64,000 nucleotides of DNA from Planctomycetia bacterium (GCA_015200345.1 CP054187.1:1844470-1908469), one strand, 5' to 3'; positions 32,100-43,838 are shown, counted from the first letter of the stretch. Notes: generated by a model from the sequence alone, not told the origin. Numbers and translations are program-made.

Positions 32100-33866
32100 T
32101 TACGGCCCGCCGAGCGATTGAAATCGGTGCAGCCACGTGTGCGCCGCGCGAACGTGCGCCCCAGCCGCGGCGCCCCGCACCGCGAACGCCTCCGGCTCGC
32201 GCTGGCAGCGATCGAGCAATTCAGCTAACTCGGCCCGCGAACCGAATCGGATCAGCTGCGACGTCACGCCCGACGCGTCGCCCAGCGCGGCGTCTGCCGT
32301 GTCATCATACTGACGTACCGCCACGCACGCGTTCATCGCCATGGCATCGAGTATCGCGTGAACGCGGGATTCCGCCGGATCCAGAACGACAAGCAAGCCC
32401 GCTCTCGGTACCACGCCGCCCTGCGCGACGCAGGCCACTTGGGGTTCGTGTGAGCGAACGACGGCCGCGTACGCCTCGTTCACCAGCGCGGGGATCAGCA
32501 GCCTTGCAACGCGCTCCAACAGCCCGCCGCGGACCGACGCGCTGCGAAGGTGAAAACCCAGGTCGCGCTCCGCTCTCGACAGCAGCGACTCCGCATCCGC
32601 GGGTTTCAGCGTGTCCACCCGCGCCGCGCCCAGCGCCGCCGCGCGCTCATACAGCTTCACGTGCGTCGCAAGGTTCAGCCCCGCCGCCGCGGCCGACGTG
32701 CTCAAGGAGGTCGCCAGCAGCGCGATTCCTCGCGACGCCGTCGAATCACCGCTGGGCGAGGAACCCGACGGATTCGCCCCGCGCTGCGCGGCGGTCACCC
32801 CCGCCGCCGGCGGGCACAGCACGATGCGAGCCGCCGGAAATCCCGCTTCCACGGCCGCGGTCTGTTGCCGCGCGCTTCGCGCAATGAGCATCGCGCCAGC
32901 GGGAACCTGGCCGAGCCAATCCGGAACGAGCGCTTGCCCGTGCGTCGGCATGATCGCCAGGCTCACAGGCGGCAACCGATAGGGCAGGGCGATCGGAAGA
33001 CTGTCCAGCAGGATGATTTCAGATGGCCGCCACGAAGCCAGCCGCTCCTCCATCGCCAGTGGATGCACCGCATCGGGTCGATCATAGACAAAGGTAACAA
33101 CCTCCGCGCCGGCGGCCGACGCCCCCTCGCCCAGTCGCGACGCCGTTTCCCACGCCGCCGCCGACGGCGCGCCGGACGCAATCACGAGTCGATCCCGTTG
33201 CGACGCTGATGAACCGGCCTGACCCGGCGCGACTTGCTCCAGCACCGAGTTTAGCGCCGCGCGCCGCGCGGCGCGTTGCCCCGCAACGTCCTGCGAAATC
33301 GCCGTCAGCCGCGTCGAGATCTCATGAACATCCGAATGCGAAAAATGGGGCCACGACAGGACCCGATCCGGCGCCAGGTAACCATTCTGCTCAAGCAGAA
33401 ATCGGTGCAGATCATCCCACGCCGCCGAGCCCGCGAAAATCAGAAGCCGACCGCGCTCCAGGTCGGCCACGAAATCGTGCAGGCAGATCGCCAGCGCCGC
33501 CCTCGCCGCGTCCTCCTCGATGACAAACACGGCCTGATGCGGCGCGAGCCGCGCCAGCAGCAGCGCCGCCTCGGCGCCCTGCCCCATTCCGACGAGCAAC
33601 ACATTGCCGCTGCCGGGTGCGAATGCCTCAACCAGCGCTTCGGCCCGCGCGTGCGGCATCGTTGTGCGGCCCAGCCACGCCGGCGTACCATCCGCCCCCT
33701 GCCAGCAAAGAGTCATCGCGCCATCGCGCCCGGTCACGAACCGCACACTCGCCGGCAACGTGGCGCCGCGAAGCAGGCCGGCGCTATTCGGCAACCGCCG
33801 GGCCAAAGAAGTCAATTGTCGTTCTAGCCGATCCGGCGAGAGGCCTGCGACGAGTGCGGCGCCCAT
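32100..33866 (-). CDS. Large glycosyltransferase-like protein
   Basis: 588 aa. Residues ~30-130 contain a Rossmann-like segment (NVLLVGMGQGAEAALLL, AVFVIEEDAARAALAI) as in N-terminal domains of Maf-type or MptE-like proteins. The middle has RLVIASGAPSAAAWE and EVVTFVYDRP; the C-terminal third (HVKLYERAAALG, LVNEAYAAVVRSHEPQVA, MAMNACVAVRQYDDTA) resembles the spore-maturation CgeB/GT1-like module. Proximity to two GT2 genes supports a polysaccharide or flagellin-glycosylation role, but the family is not firmly recognised. Confidence 0.5.
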   Translation of the reverse strand: MGAALVAGLSPDRLERQLTSLARRLPNSAGLLRGATLPASVRFVTGRDGAMTLCWQGADGTPAWLGRTTMPHARAEALVEAFAPGSGNVLLVGMGQGAEAALLLARLAPHQAVFVIEEDAARAALAICLHDFVADLERGRLLIFAGSAAWDDLHRFLLEQNGYLAPDRVLSWPHFSHSDVHEISTRLTAISQDVAGQRAARRAALNSVLEQVAPGQAGSSASQRDRLVIASGAPSAAAWETASRLGEGASAAGAEVVTFVYDRPDAVHPLAMEERLASWRPSEIILLDSLPIALPYRLPPVSLAIMPTHGQALVPDWLGQVPAGAMLIARSARQQTAAVEAGFPAARIVLCPPAAGVTAAQRGANPSGSSPSGDSTASRGIALLATSLSTSAAAAGLNLATHVKLYERAAALGAARVDTLKPADAESLLSRAERDLGFHLRSASVRGGLLERVARLLIPALVNEAYAAVVRSHEPQVACVAQGGVVPRAGLLVVLDPAESRVHAILDAMAMNACVAVRQYDDTADAALGDASGVTSQLIRFGSRAELAELLDRCQREPEAFAVRGAAAGAHVRAAHTWLHRFQSLGGP

Positions 33867-33896
33867 CCGTGGACTCCGAATCCATGGGGTGAGAAG

Positions 33897-34079
33897 TTAT
33901 TGCAGCGCGCCGGTCCAGCGATCCACGGCGATCCAAGCGAGAAAAATCATCCAGGCTGCGTACAAGGCGAATGCGGGTACCAGATGCCGAAGCGTGATCC
34001 GCGGCGCGAACTCCTTTTCCCATGCGTGCGTGTCGGCCACCGCCTCGGGGCTCATGGCCGTCGCGTCGTTCGCGCTCAT
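33897..34079 (-). CDS. Small single-span membrane protein
   Basis: 60 aa from ATG 34079, whose first bases overlap the stop of the Minf_1886 gene (ATGA), strongly supporting this start. An acidic soluble half is followed by one helix (LVPAFALYAAWMIFLAWIAV). No family recognised; probably co-translated with its upstream partner. Confidence 0.7.
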   Translation of the reverse strand: MSANDATAMSPEAVADTHAWEKEFAPRITLRHLVPAFALYAAWMIFLAWIAVDRWTGALQ

Positions 34080-34642
34080 ACCCCCTCCGCCTCCAAGGTC
34101 GCCTCGCCCGCCCCGCAAACGGGTATGCGATAATTGCGATCGAACGCCGTGCGAAAATCGTAGACGTCGTCAAAGTCTTCGATCACGTCGTCCGGCTGCT
34201 TCTGAAGCAGGCCGTTCGCCACCAACGCGAAAACCATCTCGCCGAAATCACGCGTGCTGCGAATGCCCCAGTGGCGAAGCACCGTGCCGGCCATCAGCCC
34301 CCAGCGATCGATCGCCAGATCGCGCAGCCCGCGACAGAGATCGGCTCCGCTGACGTGGAGGTTCATCCCGTCAGCCAGTTCCTCGATTCCCCCCATCTCT
34401 TCGATCAGCTTCACGATGCGCGGAGGAAGCCGCCCCTTGATCAGCAGATCCATCAGCGTGTCTATATCCACTTCGTGATGGTGCATCCAATCGAGCACGG
34501 CACGGACCTGCTTCACGTTCGGCCCGTGAACCTGCCGCACCGTGTAATCCAATCCCTGGCGCAGAAAATCGTACGCATCAGGCGAGTACCGCCCCAGTTC
34601 CCGCGCCACTTCAACAATGTCTTTGACTTCGGTCTCGCTCAT
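34076..34642 (-). CDS. Minf_1886-family protein
   Basis: 188 aa from ATG 34642 (MSETEVKDIVEVAREL); upstream codons to 34723 are not family-like. Conserved stretches YSPDAYDFLRQGLDYTV, HVSGADLCRGLRDLAIDRWG, VLRHWGIRSTRDFGEMVFAL and DFDDVYDFRTAFDRNYRI match the uncharacterised Minf_1886 family found in Planctomycetota/Verrucomicrobiota and relatives. Function unknown. It is followed by a small membrane-protein gene with a 4-bp overlap. Residues ~70-110 (MHHHEVDIDTLMDLLIKGRL) are an insertion not clearly part of the common core. Confidence 0.82.
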   Translation of the reverse strand: MSETEVKDIVEVARELGRYSPDAYDFLRQGLDYTVRQVHGPNVKQVRAVLDWMHHHEVDIDTLMDLLIKGRLPPRIVKLIEEMGGIEELADGMNLHVSGADLCRGLRDLAIDRWGLMAGTVLRHWGIRSTRDFGEMVFALVANGLLQKQPDDVIEDFDDVYDFRTAFDRNYRIPVCGAGEATLEAEGV

Positions 34643-34753
34643 AAACCGTCGCACGATTATAGGCAAAACCGGCCGACGCGTCGAAGCCCGTTGCCGATTG
34701 CCCCGTCCCCCCGGGGGGGACACCCGAACAACGCCACTGCCATCAGGCTCATG

Positions 34754-36127
34754 TCACGCGCCGGGGGGACGCGGCTCGGATGGCGAACCCCCTTCAGCCC
34801 CGCCCGATTCGCCGCCGCCGTCGAGTCTTCGCCCCCTTCGACCGCGACGTCGCCGACGGCGACCTCGCGAACCACGATCCGGCCGGGGTTCCGATGCAGC
34901 CGTATCCGCGCCTTGATCCTGATCCAGGACCCCTTCGGCAAAACCGGAAGCGTCCGGCTCGGCGCAAGGGACGTCCTGCTCCTGGTCACCGTGCGCGTCC
35001 GGCGACGCCGAAGGCTCGACCGCGCCGTCGGCGGGGCGGCGGTCTTCAACCTGCGATCGGTCATTTGACCGGCCGACGCGGCGATCATTTTCTCGCCGGG
35101 GACGTTGCGGTCCGCCCCGATCCCCGCCCTGTAATTCGCCCGGCGGCAACGGGGGCAGCTTGGGCAAATCGCGCTCCAGCAGTGCCTCGATCCCGACCGT
35201 CTCGATCTGATGGTTGCCGTCGTACTGAATCGTCAGCAATTGCGTCAGCACTTGCCGGTCTCGAACGGTCCCGATGCCGCGATCGGTGCGCACACGCACG
35301 CCGTTGCGCGGCAGTTTCTTATCGAGTTCTTCATACCCCTCGTGCTCATAACGCAGGCAGCATCGCAACCGGCCGCACCGTCCCGACACCTTGGCCGGGT
35401 CCAGCGTCGCCTTTTGCAGCTTGGCCATGCGCATCGTCACGGGTCGCAGCGTCTTGAGAAAGTTCTTGCAGCAGCACTCGCGCCCGCAGATTTCGTAATC
35501 CGCCACAAGCCGCGCTTCGTCGCGCGCGCCCACCTGGTGCATCTCGATGCGCGTATGGTATTCGTGCGCCAATTGGCGGACCAGCTCGCGAAAATCGATC
35601 CGCCCGTCGGCCATGAAATGAAAGATAATTCGCTCGCCGCCGAAGAGGTGTTCGCAGGCGACGAACTTGATCGGAAGCTCGAGCGTCCGTGCAATCTCAC
35701 GCGCGCGCTTCAGCTTGGCGGCTGCGTCGGCGTTGATGTGACGCTCCTCGTCGAGATCCTGCGGCGTCGCGACGCGAAGGATTCGACCGGCCTTGAGCGT
35801 GTAAAAATCCGGCCCGCTGTTCTTCACATATTCCAGCAATTGATCGCGCCGCACCGACTTCTCGCACCCGCTGCACGTCAGGCTGACCATCTGACCGATC
35901 TCGATGCCGCGGGCGGTCTGAATGACCACCTTCGCGCCGCAGCCGAACAACATCCCCGGCGCGTAGCGAAACTCCCCGATGTAATTCATGTAGCCGTGGC
36001 GGACCGCGCAGGTGGGATAAACCTTCTCCAGCCCGTTGCCGCATTGGCCGTTCGGGTTGCACGAACTCGGCGAGAAGCTTCGGCTTCCCGTGAGGGCGTC
36101 GTTGAGGACGGTAAGATTGGCGACCAT
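34754..36127 (-). CDS. PSP1-domain (RicT-like) protein with Arg-rich tail
   Basis: 457 aa from ATG 36127 (MVANLTVLND). The PSP1 core is clear: KVVIQTARGIEIGQ, LELPIKFVACEHLFGGERI, DFRELVRQLAHEYHTRIEMH, GARDEARLVADYEICGRECC, then KATLDPAKVSGRCGRLRCCL. The Cys clusters resemble those of Bacillus RicT (YaaT), which binds [4Fe-4S] clusters with RicA/RicF and affects RNA processing. Residues ~330-457 are a disordered, highly charged tail ending in an Arg/Gly run. Its own promoter region lies just before the rRNA terminator. The RNA-binding role of the tail is inference. Confidence 0.88.
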   Translation of the reverse strand: MVANLTVLNDALTGSRSFSPSSCNPNGQCGNGLEKVYPTCAVRHGYMNYIGEFRYAPGMLFGCGAKVVIQTARGIEIGQMVSLTCSGCEKSVRRDQLLEYVKNSGPDFYTLKAGRILRVATPQDLDEERHINADAAAKLKRAREIARTLELPIKFVACEHLFGGERIIFHFMADGRIDFRELVRQLAHEYHTRIEMHQVGARDEARLVADYEICGRECCCKNFLKTLRPVTMRMAKLQKATLDPAKVSGRCGRLRCCLRYEHEGYEELDKKLPRNGVRVRTDRGIGTVRDRQVLTQLLTIQYDGNHQIETVGIEALLERDLPKLPPLPPGELQGGDRGGPQRPRRENDRRVGRSNDRSQVEDRRPADGAVEPSASPDAHGDQEQDVPCAEPDASGFAEGVLDQDQGADTAASEPRPDRGSRGRRRRRRGRRGRRLDGGGESGGAEGGSPSEPRPPGA

Positions 36128-36279
36128 ATGGACTCGCTCGACTGACGAGCCGGGTGAACTTGGTTCTCGTATTCCGGCGTCCGATCCGTGCACGCAATAC
36201 GGACCTGTTTCACGCGCTTCATTCTAATCTTGCGCGGTCATTATACAAACCAGGCCGTCCAGGCCGCGCCTCACCGAGT

Positions 36280-36321
36280 AAAAAAGGCGAAGGCCGATCA
36301 CCTATCGATGATCGGCCTTCG
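36280..36321 (-). terminator. Intrinsic terminator of the rRNA unit
   Basis: A perfect 13-bp stem (arms 36309-36321 and 36288-36300, eight-base loop) on the minus strand, followed by CC and TTTTTT (36285-36280). It lies immediately downstream of the 5S gene. Confidence 0.93.
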
Positions 36322-36326
36322 TAAAA

Positions 36327-36433
36327 GCTGGCACTGACCTACTCTCGCCCGGTAGGACTACCATCGGCCCCAAGGACTTCACTACTGAGTTCGGAATGGG
36401 ATCAGGTGTTTCCCCTTGGGCTTGGGCACCAGC
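36327..36433 (-). rRNA. rrf: 5S ribosomal RNA
   Basis: About 107 nt on the minus strand. Conserved core CCGAACTCAG and the ends GCTGG/CCAGC that form helix I are present. It sits 6 bases from the terminator and ~250 bases from the end of 23S. Ends may shift by a few bases. Confidence 0.93.
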
Positions 36434-36684
36434 AAAGGATCGCCGGACCTGTCGGCCCGACGATCCTGTTATCCTTAGAACCGCGGGAGCGTTTCCAGAC
36501 AAACGACGATGGTTACATCACCGAGGACTTTCTTCAGCCTCCCACGGGTCAGGTACATACAAGGAATAGAGTGGACATGCGGAGCGGCCGAATCTCGAAG
36601 ATCCTTGCCGAACGTACGACTTTGATGCGGACGCCACGCGCCAACGGTTTTACGCGTTGACGAAGTAACAGCCCGTCATCAATG

Positions 36685-39593
<2,909 letters not shown>

Positions 39594-40008
39594 ACATTGA
39601 TGACACGCTGTCAAAACCGTGACACCACGCTCCCCTGCGGAACCGTCGTGCCCCGACTCATCCCTCGTGCCGCCAACCTGGCCAGCCGCCGTCGGCGCTC
39701 TATTGTCTCTCAATCCATCCGAAAGACCGTTCGATGCGATCGCTTCCGCGATCGGCTCCCGGGCCTCTCCGATGGACCAAAATCCAACAGAACAATAAGG
39801 ATCTTGTGATTCGGATTACTCTCACATATCCACTCTATTCAATTGTCAAAGAGCATCGAGCCTGCCAACAACCGGCCGGCGTATCCGCCGACCCGCCGTC
39901 GCAGCACCCGGCGACACGCTCTCTGCCGAAAGCCCGTCGCCCGACGCTGCCGACCCGATCTTCACTTGTCAGGTCTGCGGCCCAACGTCAGCCGAGACTC
40001 GCATTCAC
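39594..40008 (-). other. Spacer between tRNA-Ala and 23S rRNA
   Basis: 415 bases of transcribed spacer with no supportable gene. The part nearest 23S contains the 5' arm of the 23S processing stem. The rest shows no clear repeat or further tRNA. Confidence 0.7.
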
Positions 40009-40081
40009 TGGAGCCGACCGGGATCGAACCGGCAACCCCTAGCTTGCAAAGCTAGTGCTCTCCCAATTGAGCTACGGCCCC
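40009..40081 (-). tRNA. tRNA-Ala (anticodon TGC)
   Basis: 73 nt; acceptor GGGGCCG/CGGCTCC with discriminator A, anticodon loop CTTTGCAAG, T-loop GGTTCGATCC. CCA is not encoded. It lies 415 bases upstream of 23S on the same strand. Confidence 0.96.
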
Positions 40082-40163
40082 GATCTCTTCCGGACCGCCC
40101 GGTCCGAACATCGCCGGACCGCTTCGCTCGTCGGTCTGCACTTCTCGGCAAGCCGCTCGATAT

Positions 40164-40237
40164 TGGGCCCGACAAGATTCGAACTTGTGACCTCGTCCTT
40201 ATCAGGGACGCGCTCTAACCAACTGAGCTACGAGCCC
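40164..40237 (-). tRNA. tRNA-Ile (anticodon GAT)
   Basis: 74 nt; acceptor GGGCTCG/CGGGCCC with discriminator A, anticodon loop CTGATAA, T-loop AGTTCGAATCT. CCA is not encoded. The Ile-Ala pair is the classic 16S-23S spacer pair, but here no 16S gene lies upstream. Confidence 0.96.
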
Positions 40238-40302
40238 GAACTTTGTCGCCCCTCTCTCCAACGGGCACTTGACTCCGCCCACTTCCGTCACGGACCGGCG
40301 AC

Positions 40303-40330
40303 AAAAAAGCCACCGACGATTGCGGTGGCT
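40303..40330 (-). terminator. Terminator-like hairpin in the rRNA leader
   Basis: On the minus strand AGCCACCG (40330-40323) pairs perfectly with CGGTGGCT (40315-40308) around a 7-base loop, followed by TTTTTT. It lies ~65 bases before tRNA-Ile and ~140 bases after the predicted rRNA promoter. Confidence 0.75.
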
Positions 40331-40470
40331 CGGAGAAACCGTTGCCTACCTCACTCTTCGTCGATGCCGTCAAACTCGCGTGTCGGCGTTTGCGTTCAGT
40401 TCGCTGTCTCCGCCTTTCTCTTGTCGGCCAATTCGCTTCGAATCAACCGCGCTGCGATTGCGATTCGCAG
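40303..40470 (-). ncRNA. Possible small RNA or attenuated leader of the rRNA unit
   Basis: Transcription from the promoter at 40477-40504 would give an RNA of roughly 165 nt ending at the hairpin above. It opens with a self-complementary segment (GCTGCGA...TCGCAGC) and contains no clear ORF. It could be a free small RNA, or a leader where an antitermination complex lets polymerase enter the tRNA/23S region. It matches no RNA family I can name. Confidence 0.3.
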
Positions 40471-40476
40471 CACAGT

Positions 40477-40504
40477 AATGTAGCGGCACGGCGATCCCTG
40501 TCAA
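40477..40504 (-). promoter_or_regulatory. Promoter of the tRNA-23S-5S unit
   Basis: On the minus strand a perfect -35 TTGACA (40504-40499) and TACATT (40482-40477) with a 16-base spacer, preceded by an AT-rich tract that could act as an UP element. The expected start is near 40470. Confidence 0.7.
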
Positions 40505-40773
40505 CCGCCATTTTCATCCGATTTTAATACTTCTTTGCACAGATACAACCTTATTTCCTGTAACCACTTACATCTACCAAGCCCCGCCGTGTTCCGCCGG
40601 CCCGCCATCCGATTTTTTTCGACCATTTCCAACCACGGACGCCAGCCCTTCTCCAGGACCACCTCCCTCTCCCGGCGGTTCGCGATCGGTTTGGGCCAAT
40701 CGCGATGATCTGTCTAATTTCCATCCGCGAACTCTTTCACCCGCCTCCCCGACGCCAAGGTCACGGATTGTGA

Positions 40774-40779
40774 TATACT
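40774..40779 (+). promoter_or_regulatory. Extended -10 element for the small basic protein gene
   Basis: TATACT preceded by TGA (TG motif at 40771-40772), about 107 bases before the GTG start. No clear -35 hexamer. Confidence 0.45.
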
Positions 40780-40885
40780 ACCTGGCTCGGTTCGGCCGCC
40801 TGATCGGTCGGCTGTTCCCGACGGATGAACCGTACTCTTGTAACGCGGGTTCGCATCGCCGACAGACTCTGGAGGATACGCAGAC

Positions 40886-41059
40886 GTGAGGAAGTCCAAG
40901 GATATCAAGCGCAAGCGCAAACTGGCCGCCATCGAGTTCCGCAAGGGCAACAAGACGGAAGCCTACAAAATGTACGCCGAAGCCAAAAAGGAACTCGACG
41001 AACTCCGCGGCCGCAACAAGCCGGCCCCCGCAGCCGCCCCCGCAGCCGCGGCCGAGTAA
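40886..41059 (+). CDS. Small basic helical protein
   Basis: 57 aa from GTG 40886, with GGAGGA nine bases upstream. It reads VRKSKDIKRKRKLAAIEFRK, then helical residues (GNKTEAYKMYAEAKKELDEL) and an Ala/Pro tail. The high charge and location beside the rRNA unit suggest a nucleic-acid or ribosome-associated protein, but this is a guess and no family is recognised. The strong RBS, extended -10 promoter and ordered composition make it a credible gene, although it is overlapped by a longer spurious frame. Confidence 0.7.
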   Translation: MRKSKDIKRKRKLAAIEFRKGNKTEAYKMYAEAKKELDELRGRNKPAPAAAPAAAAE

Positions 41060-41146
41060 GCAGCGCGCCGATCGAAGCAGGATTGAAGATTCCGATGGTG
41101 AAGCCTGGGGATTGCAGTCCGTGGGCTTCCATGCTGCTGGCAGTGC

Positions 41147-42763
41147 CTACGGCACAAGGGCGTCCACAAACCCCGCCGCATCCAGGCCGTCGATGAACGT
41201 GTCGCTGTTCATGTCACCGTTGGAGATCGGGCAGCAGATGTTCGCGGCAGCGTAGCCGATCGGATCGAGCAGCGCATCCACGAACGCGTCCACATCTCCC
41301 AGCGTCACAGAACCGTCACAGTTCATGTCCCCCGGCGGCGTGGGCACAGCCGGGCCGAGCGTGCCGTTCGAGCGGACATTCTGCACCAATACATCCTGCC
41401 CGCCGCCGCTCGCGCCATCCGACCAAACCAATTTGCTCATCCCGCAATCGTCCCTTGCCACGTCGAGCCGGCTCTTCCCAGTCGGTCGCGTCGACGCCAG
41501 CACGGGTGAACCGGACCACGCCTGCGCGCCGCTTGCATCGAGTCGTGCCGATTTCACGACCGCCGTGCCGCCGCCGGTGTCTTCAAACCAATGCGTGATG
41601 CAGCCACCGCCGAAAGCGACGGTACGATCAAAACCTTCCTGTGATGCGTCCATGGCCGAGACCACCGCGCCGTCGTCGGTCCATTGCCGCGCGCCGATGG
41701 CGCTGTATCTCTGTGCCCGGACGCCCCACATGTTCTGCGTGGGGCTGGATGACTCCACCGAGCTAAGATAAATCTCATTCGCGGCCGCGTCATACGCCAC
41801 GCTGGCGGAGATGCGAATGCGCCCGGCCGTCACGCCGGTCGAAGCGACGCCGTTGTGCGGAAACAGCTCATTCCCCGCGGCGTCGACGTGCTGCACGTAA
41901 GCGTTTCGCGAGCCGCCGTTTTCATACCAGCCGAAGATCGCGCCACCCGCGCCATCCGGCAGGAACGGCGGAAACGTCGCATTCTGCAACGACGTGCCGT
42001 CGAAGATGATGCGCGGGCTGCCGCCGTTCCAAAGCGGCGTGCCGGCGGCGTCGTACTTCTGCGCATACAGGTGCTTGTTGCTCAAGATGCAATTCGTCCC
42101 GCCGCATCGCACCCACAGGGCGATCACGCTGCCGTTGTCGCCGGGTTGCAGGTCGGCCAGCAGCAGCGTGCGCGACGCCTCGGTGATCGATACGCCGCCG
42201 GGGCCCCATTGCAGTGCGCCGGTCGCATCGAGCTTGTGAAGCACGATGCCGCCGTTCTGGGACCAGCCGATGATCGTGTAATCGTCGGACGTGATCGCAA
42301 CGCGCGGGCTGTGCTGATCCGGCGGATTGAAGACGACGCCGCCTGGCCCCCACAGTTTGTTTCCGGCGGGATCGACCTTCTGCACCGCGAGCGCATCGAA
42401 GTTGACCAGGCCGTACACCAGGACCGCGTTGTCGCTGGCATCGACGGCGAGGCCATAATCCTCGGTCGAGCTGACCGAGCGGTCGGCGATCTCGATGCCG
42501 TTGGCGGTCCATTGCGGGACACCGGCCGCGTCGAGCCGCTGGAGGTACACGTCGTACCCGCCGGTGCGGTTGTCGAACCAGCTCACGTAGCTCGCACCGC
42601 CGGCGGCGTTGCGAATCTTGGGCTGCACCTGATCACCCGCCGCGGTGCAGACGGGCGTATTAACCGAAGGATTGTCGGTCCACTGGCCTCGCGCGGTCGC
42701 GATCGGGAGGATCGCGGCGCAGAACAAAGCCGCCGGAATAAACCTTGCAAACGATGATGGCAT
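41147..42763 (-). CDS. Secreted protein with C-terminal dockerin-like repeats
   Basis: 538 aa from ATG 42763 (MPSSFARFIPAALFCAAILP), which begins a clear signal peptide. The body has repeated short units such as VYLQRLDAAGVPQWTANG, LHKLDATGALQWGPGG and LYAQKYDAAGTPLWNGG, consistent with a beta-propeller. The C-terminus carries two EF-hand-like dockerin halves (GDMNCDGSVTLGDVDAFVDA and GDMNSDTFIDGLDAAGFVDA) with Asp/Asn calcium ligands. Such endings are abundant on exported proteins of Phycisphaerae-like planctomycetes. Function unknown; cell-surface or extracellular. Confidence 0.85.
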   Translation of the reverse strand: MPSSFARFIPAALFCAAILPIATARGQWTDNPSVNTPVCTAAGDQVQPKIRNAAGGASYVSWFDNRTGGYDVYLQRLDAAGVPQWTANGIEIADRSVSSTEDYGLAVDASDNAVLVYGLVNFDALAVQKVDPAGNKLWGPGGVVFNPPDQHSPRVAITSDDYTIIGWSQNGGIVLHKLDATGALQWGPGGVSITEASRTLLLADLQPGDNGSVIALWVRCGGTNCILSNKHLYAQKYDAAGTPLWNGGSPRIIFDGTSLQNATFPPFLPDGAGGAIFGWYENGGSRNAYVQHVDAAGNELFPHNGVASTGVTAGRIRISASVAYDAAANEIYLSSVESSSPTQNMWGVRAQRYSAIGARQWTDDGAVVSAMDASQEGFDRTVAFGGGCITHWFEDTGGGTAVVKSARLDASGAQAWSGSPVLASTRPTGKSRLDVARDDCGMSKLVWSDGASGGGQDVLVQNVRSNGTLGPAVPTPPGDMNCDGSVTLGDVDAFVDALLDPIGYAAANICCPISNGDMNSDTFIDGLDAAGFVDALVP

Positions 42764-42886
42764 AATACCCCTCCATTCGCCGCGCGGTCGCCGGCAGCCG
42801 ATGCCCACGTTCCACGGAGGCATCGTACCACAACGAGCGCGGCAACATCCAGCGCGGGCGACAAAATTACTTCAGCGGATTCGCAA

Positions 42887-43813
42887 TCAGGCTCGCCGTC
42901 TTGCCCGCGCGGAGAGCCACATCAGCAACACCAGACCCGTTACCAGGTGCGCCAACCCCACCCATGCAGGCCAATTCGAAACGGTACCGGTCAGCGGATC
43001 GGGCTGCGATTTTTCCACGCGCATGAAAAGCAGTCCCTGCACCAGCAGCAGTGCGCCGACTCCCATCCCCCAGCGCGGCATTCCGCGATGCAGCAGCAAC
43101 AGCCACGCCGCGGCGGCGATCATCAACTCGCGCGCGAGCGGAAACACCGCGATGCCGTACGCCAGCGACGCCGGTGCTTCGACGATCGCGTTACGCACAT
43201 TCACTTTCGTCCCCTGCGACGTGGCGACAACCACCTTGGACGCGCCCGGTCCCATCCATTCGCCTTCGGGCGTGACGACCCAGATGTGCTTCAGGTCCGC
43301 CACCATGCGCGATTGGTAGCCCAGCCGGCGCATGACCGACGCGGCGATGACCGCACGGCCGTCGCAGTCTTCCCGCAGGATGCCGTGGTTCTCGCGCGCC
43401 TTCTCAAAAATCTCGGCGACGGTGGGCATGTAGTCGGCGCTGCCCCACAGGTTCCAGTCCCATTCGTATTTCACTTTGTCATAGACAAATCGCTCCACTT
43501 CGCGCTGCATGGCGGCGGCGGGGCTTACGGGCCTGCCGGAATCTCGCTGGGCTTTCACCTTGTCCTTGATGCTGCGCCGCAACTCGGCCAGGTCATCGTC
43601 CCAGGCGGCCAGTTCGGGAGCATCCGGTTCGATCATCCGGTCGAAATTAGACATATGTCGCAAATGCCGGACGTAGCGAACCGGATCGGGAAACAGGACG
43701 AAGTGCGTCACGATGGCAAAGAGCACCAGCTTCAGAGGAACGCGCCAATACCAGCGCAGGCCTCGGCGCGGGGTGGTCGCGGAATCCGGCGAGCGGTTGT
43801 CGATCTCGCTCAT
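42887..43813 (-). CDS. Transglutaminase-like membrane protein
   Basis: 308 aa from ATG 43813 (MSEIDNRSPDS); the longer frame to 44023 overlaps lspA and is not family-like. One N-terminal helix (WRVPLKLVLFAIVTHFVLF), then a domain with ILREDCDGRAVIAASVMRRLGY and MVADLKHIWVVTPEG, giving the Cys and His of transglutaminase-like cysteine peptidases, then two C-terminal helices. The activity is unproven. It follows lspA with a short gap on the same strand, perhaps co-transcribed. Confidence 0.75.
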   Translation of the reverse strand: MSEIDNRSPDSATTPRRGLRWYWRVPLKLVLFAIVTHFVLFPDPVRYVRHLRHMSNFDRMIEPDAPELAAWDDDLAELRRSIKDKVKAQRDSGRPVSPAAAMQREVERFVYDKVKYEWDWNLWGSADYMPTVAEIFEKARENHGILREDCDGRAVIAASVMRRLGYQSRMVADLKHIWVVTPEGEWMGPGASKVVVATSQGTKVNVRNAIVEAPASLAYGIAVFPLARELMIAAAAWLLLLHRGMPRWGMGVGALLLVQGLLFMRVEKSQPDPLTGTVSNWPAWVGLAHLVTGLVLLMWLSARARRRA

Positions 43814-43838
43814 TGGAGCACGCCTGTTCAATCCGCCG

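Larger units (their letters stand above)
40238..40885. other. Region upstream of tRNA-Ile where a 16S gene would normally lie
   Basis: 648 bases without a protein or rRNA gene. They hold the rRNA promoter and a terminator-like hairpin on the minus strand (listed separately) and the promoter of the small basic protein on the plus strand. The stretch 40500-40560 is AT-rich compared with the surroundings, like an UP-element region. No 16S sequence is present. Confidence 0.75.
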
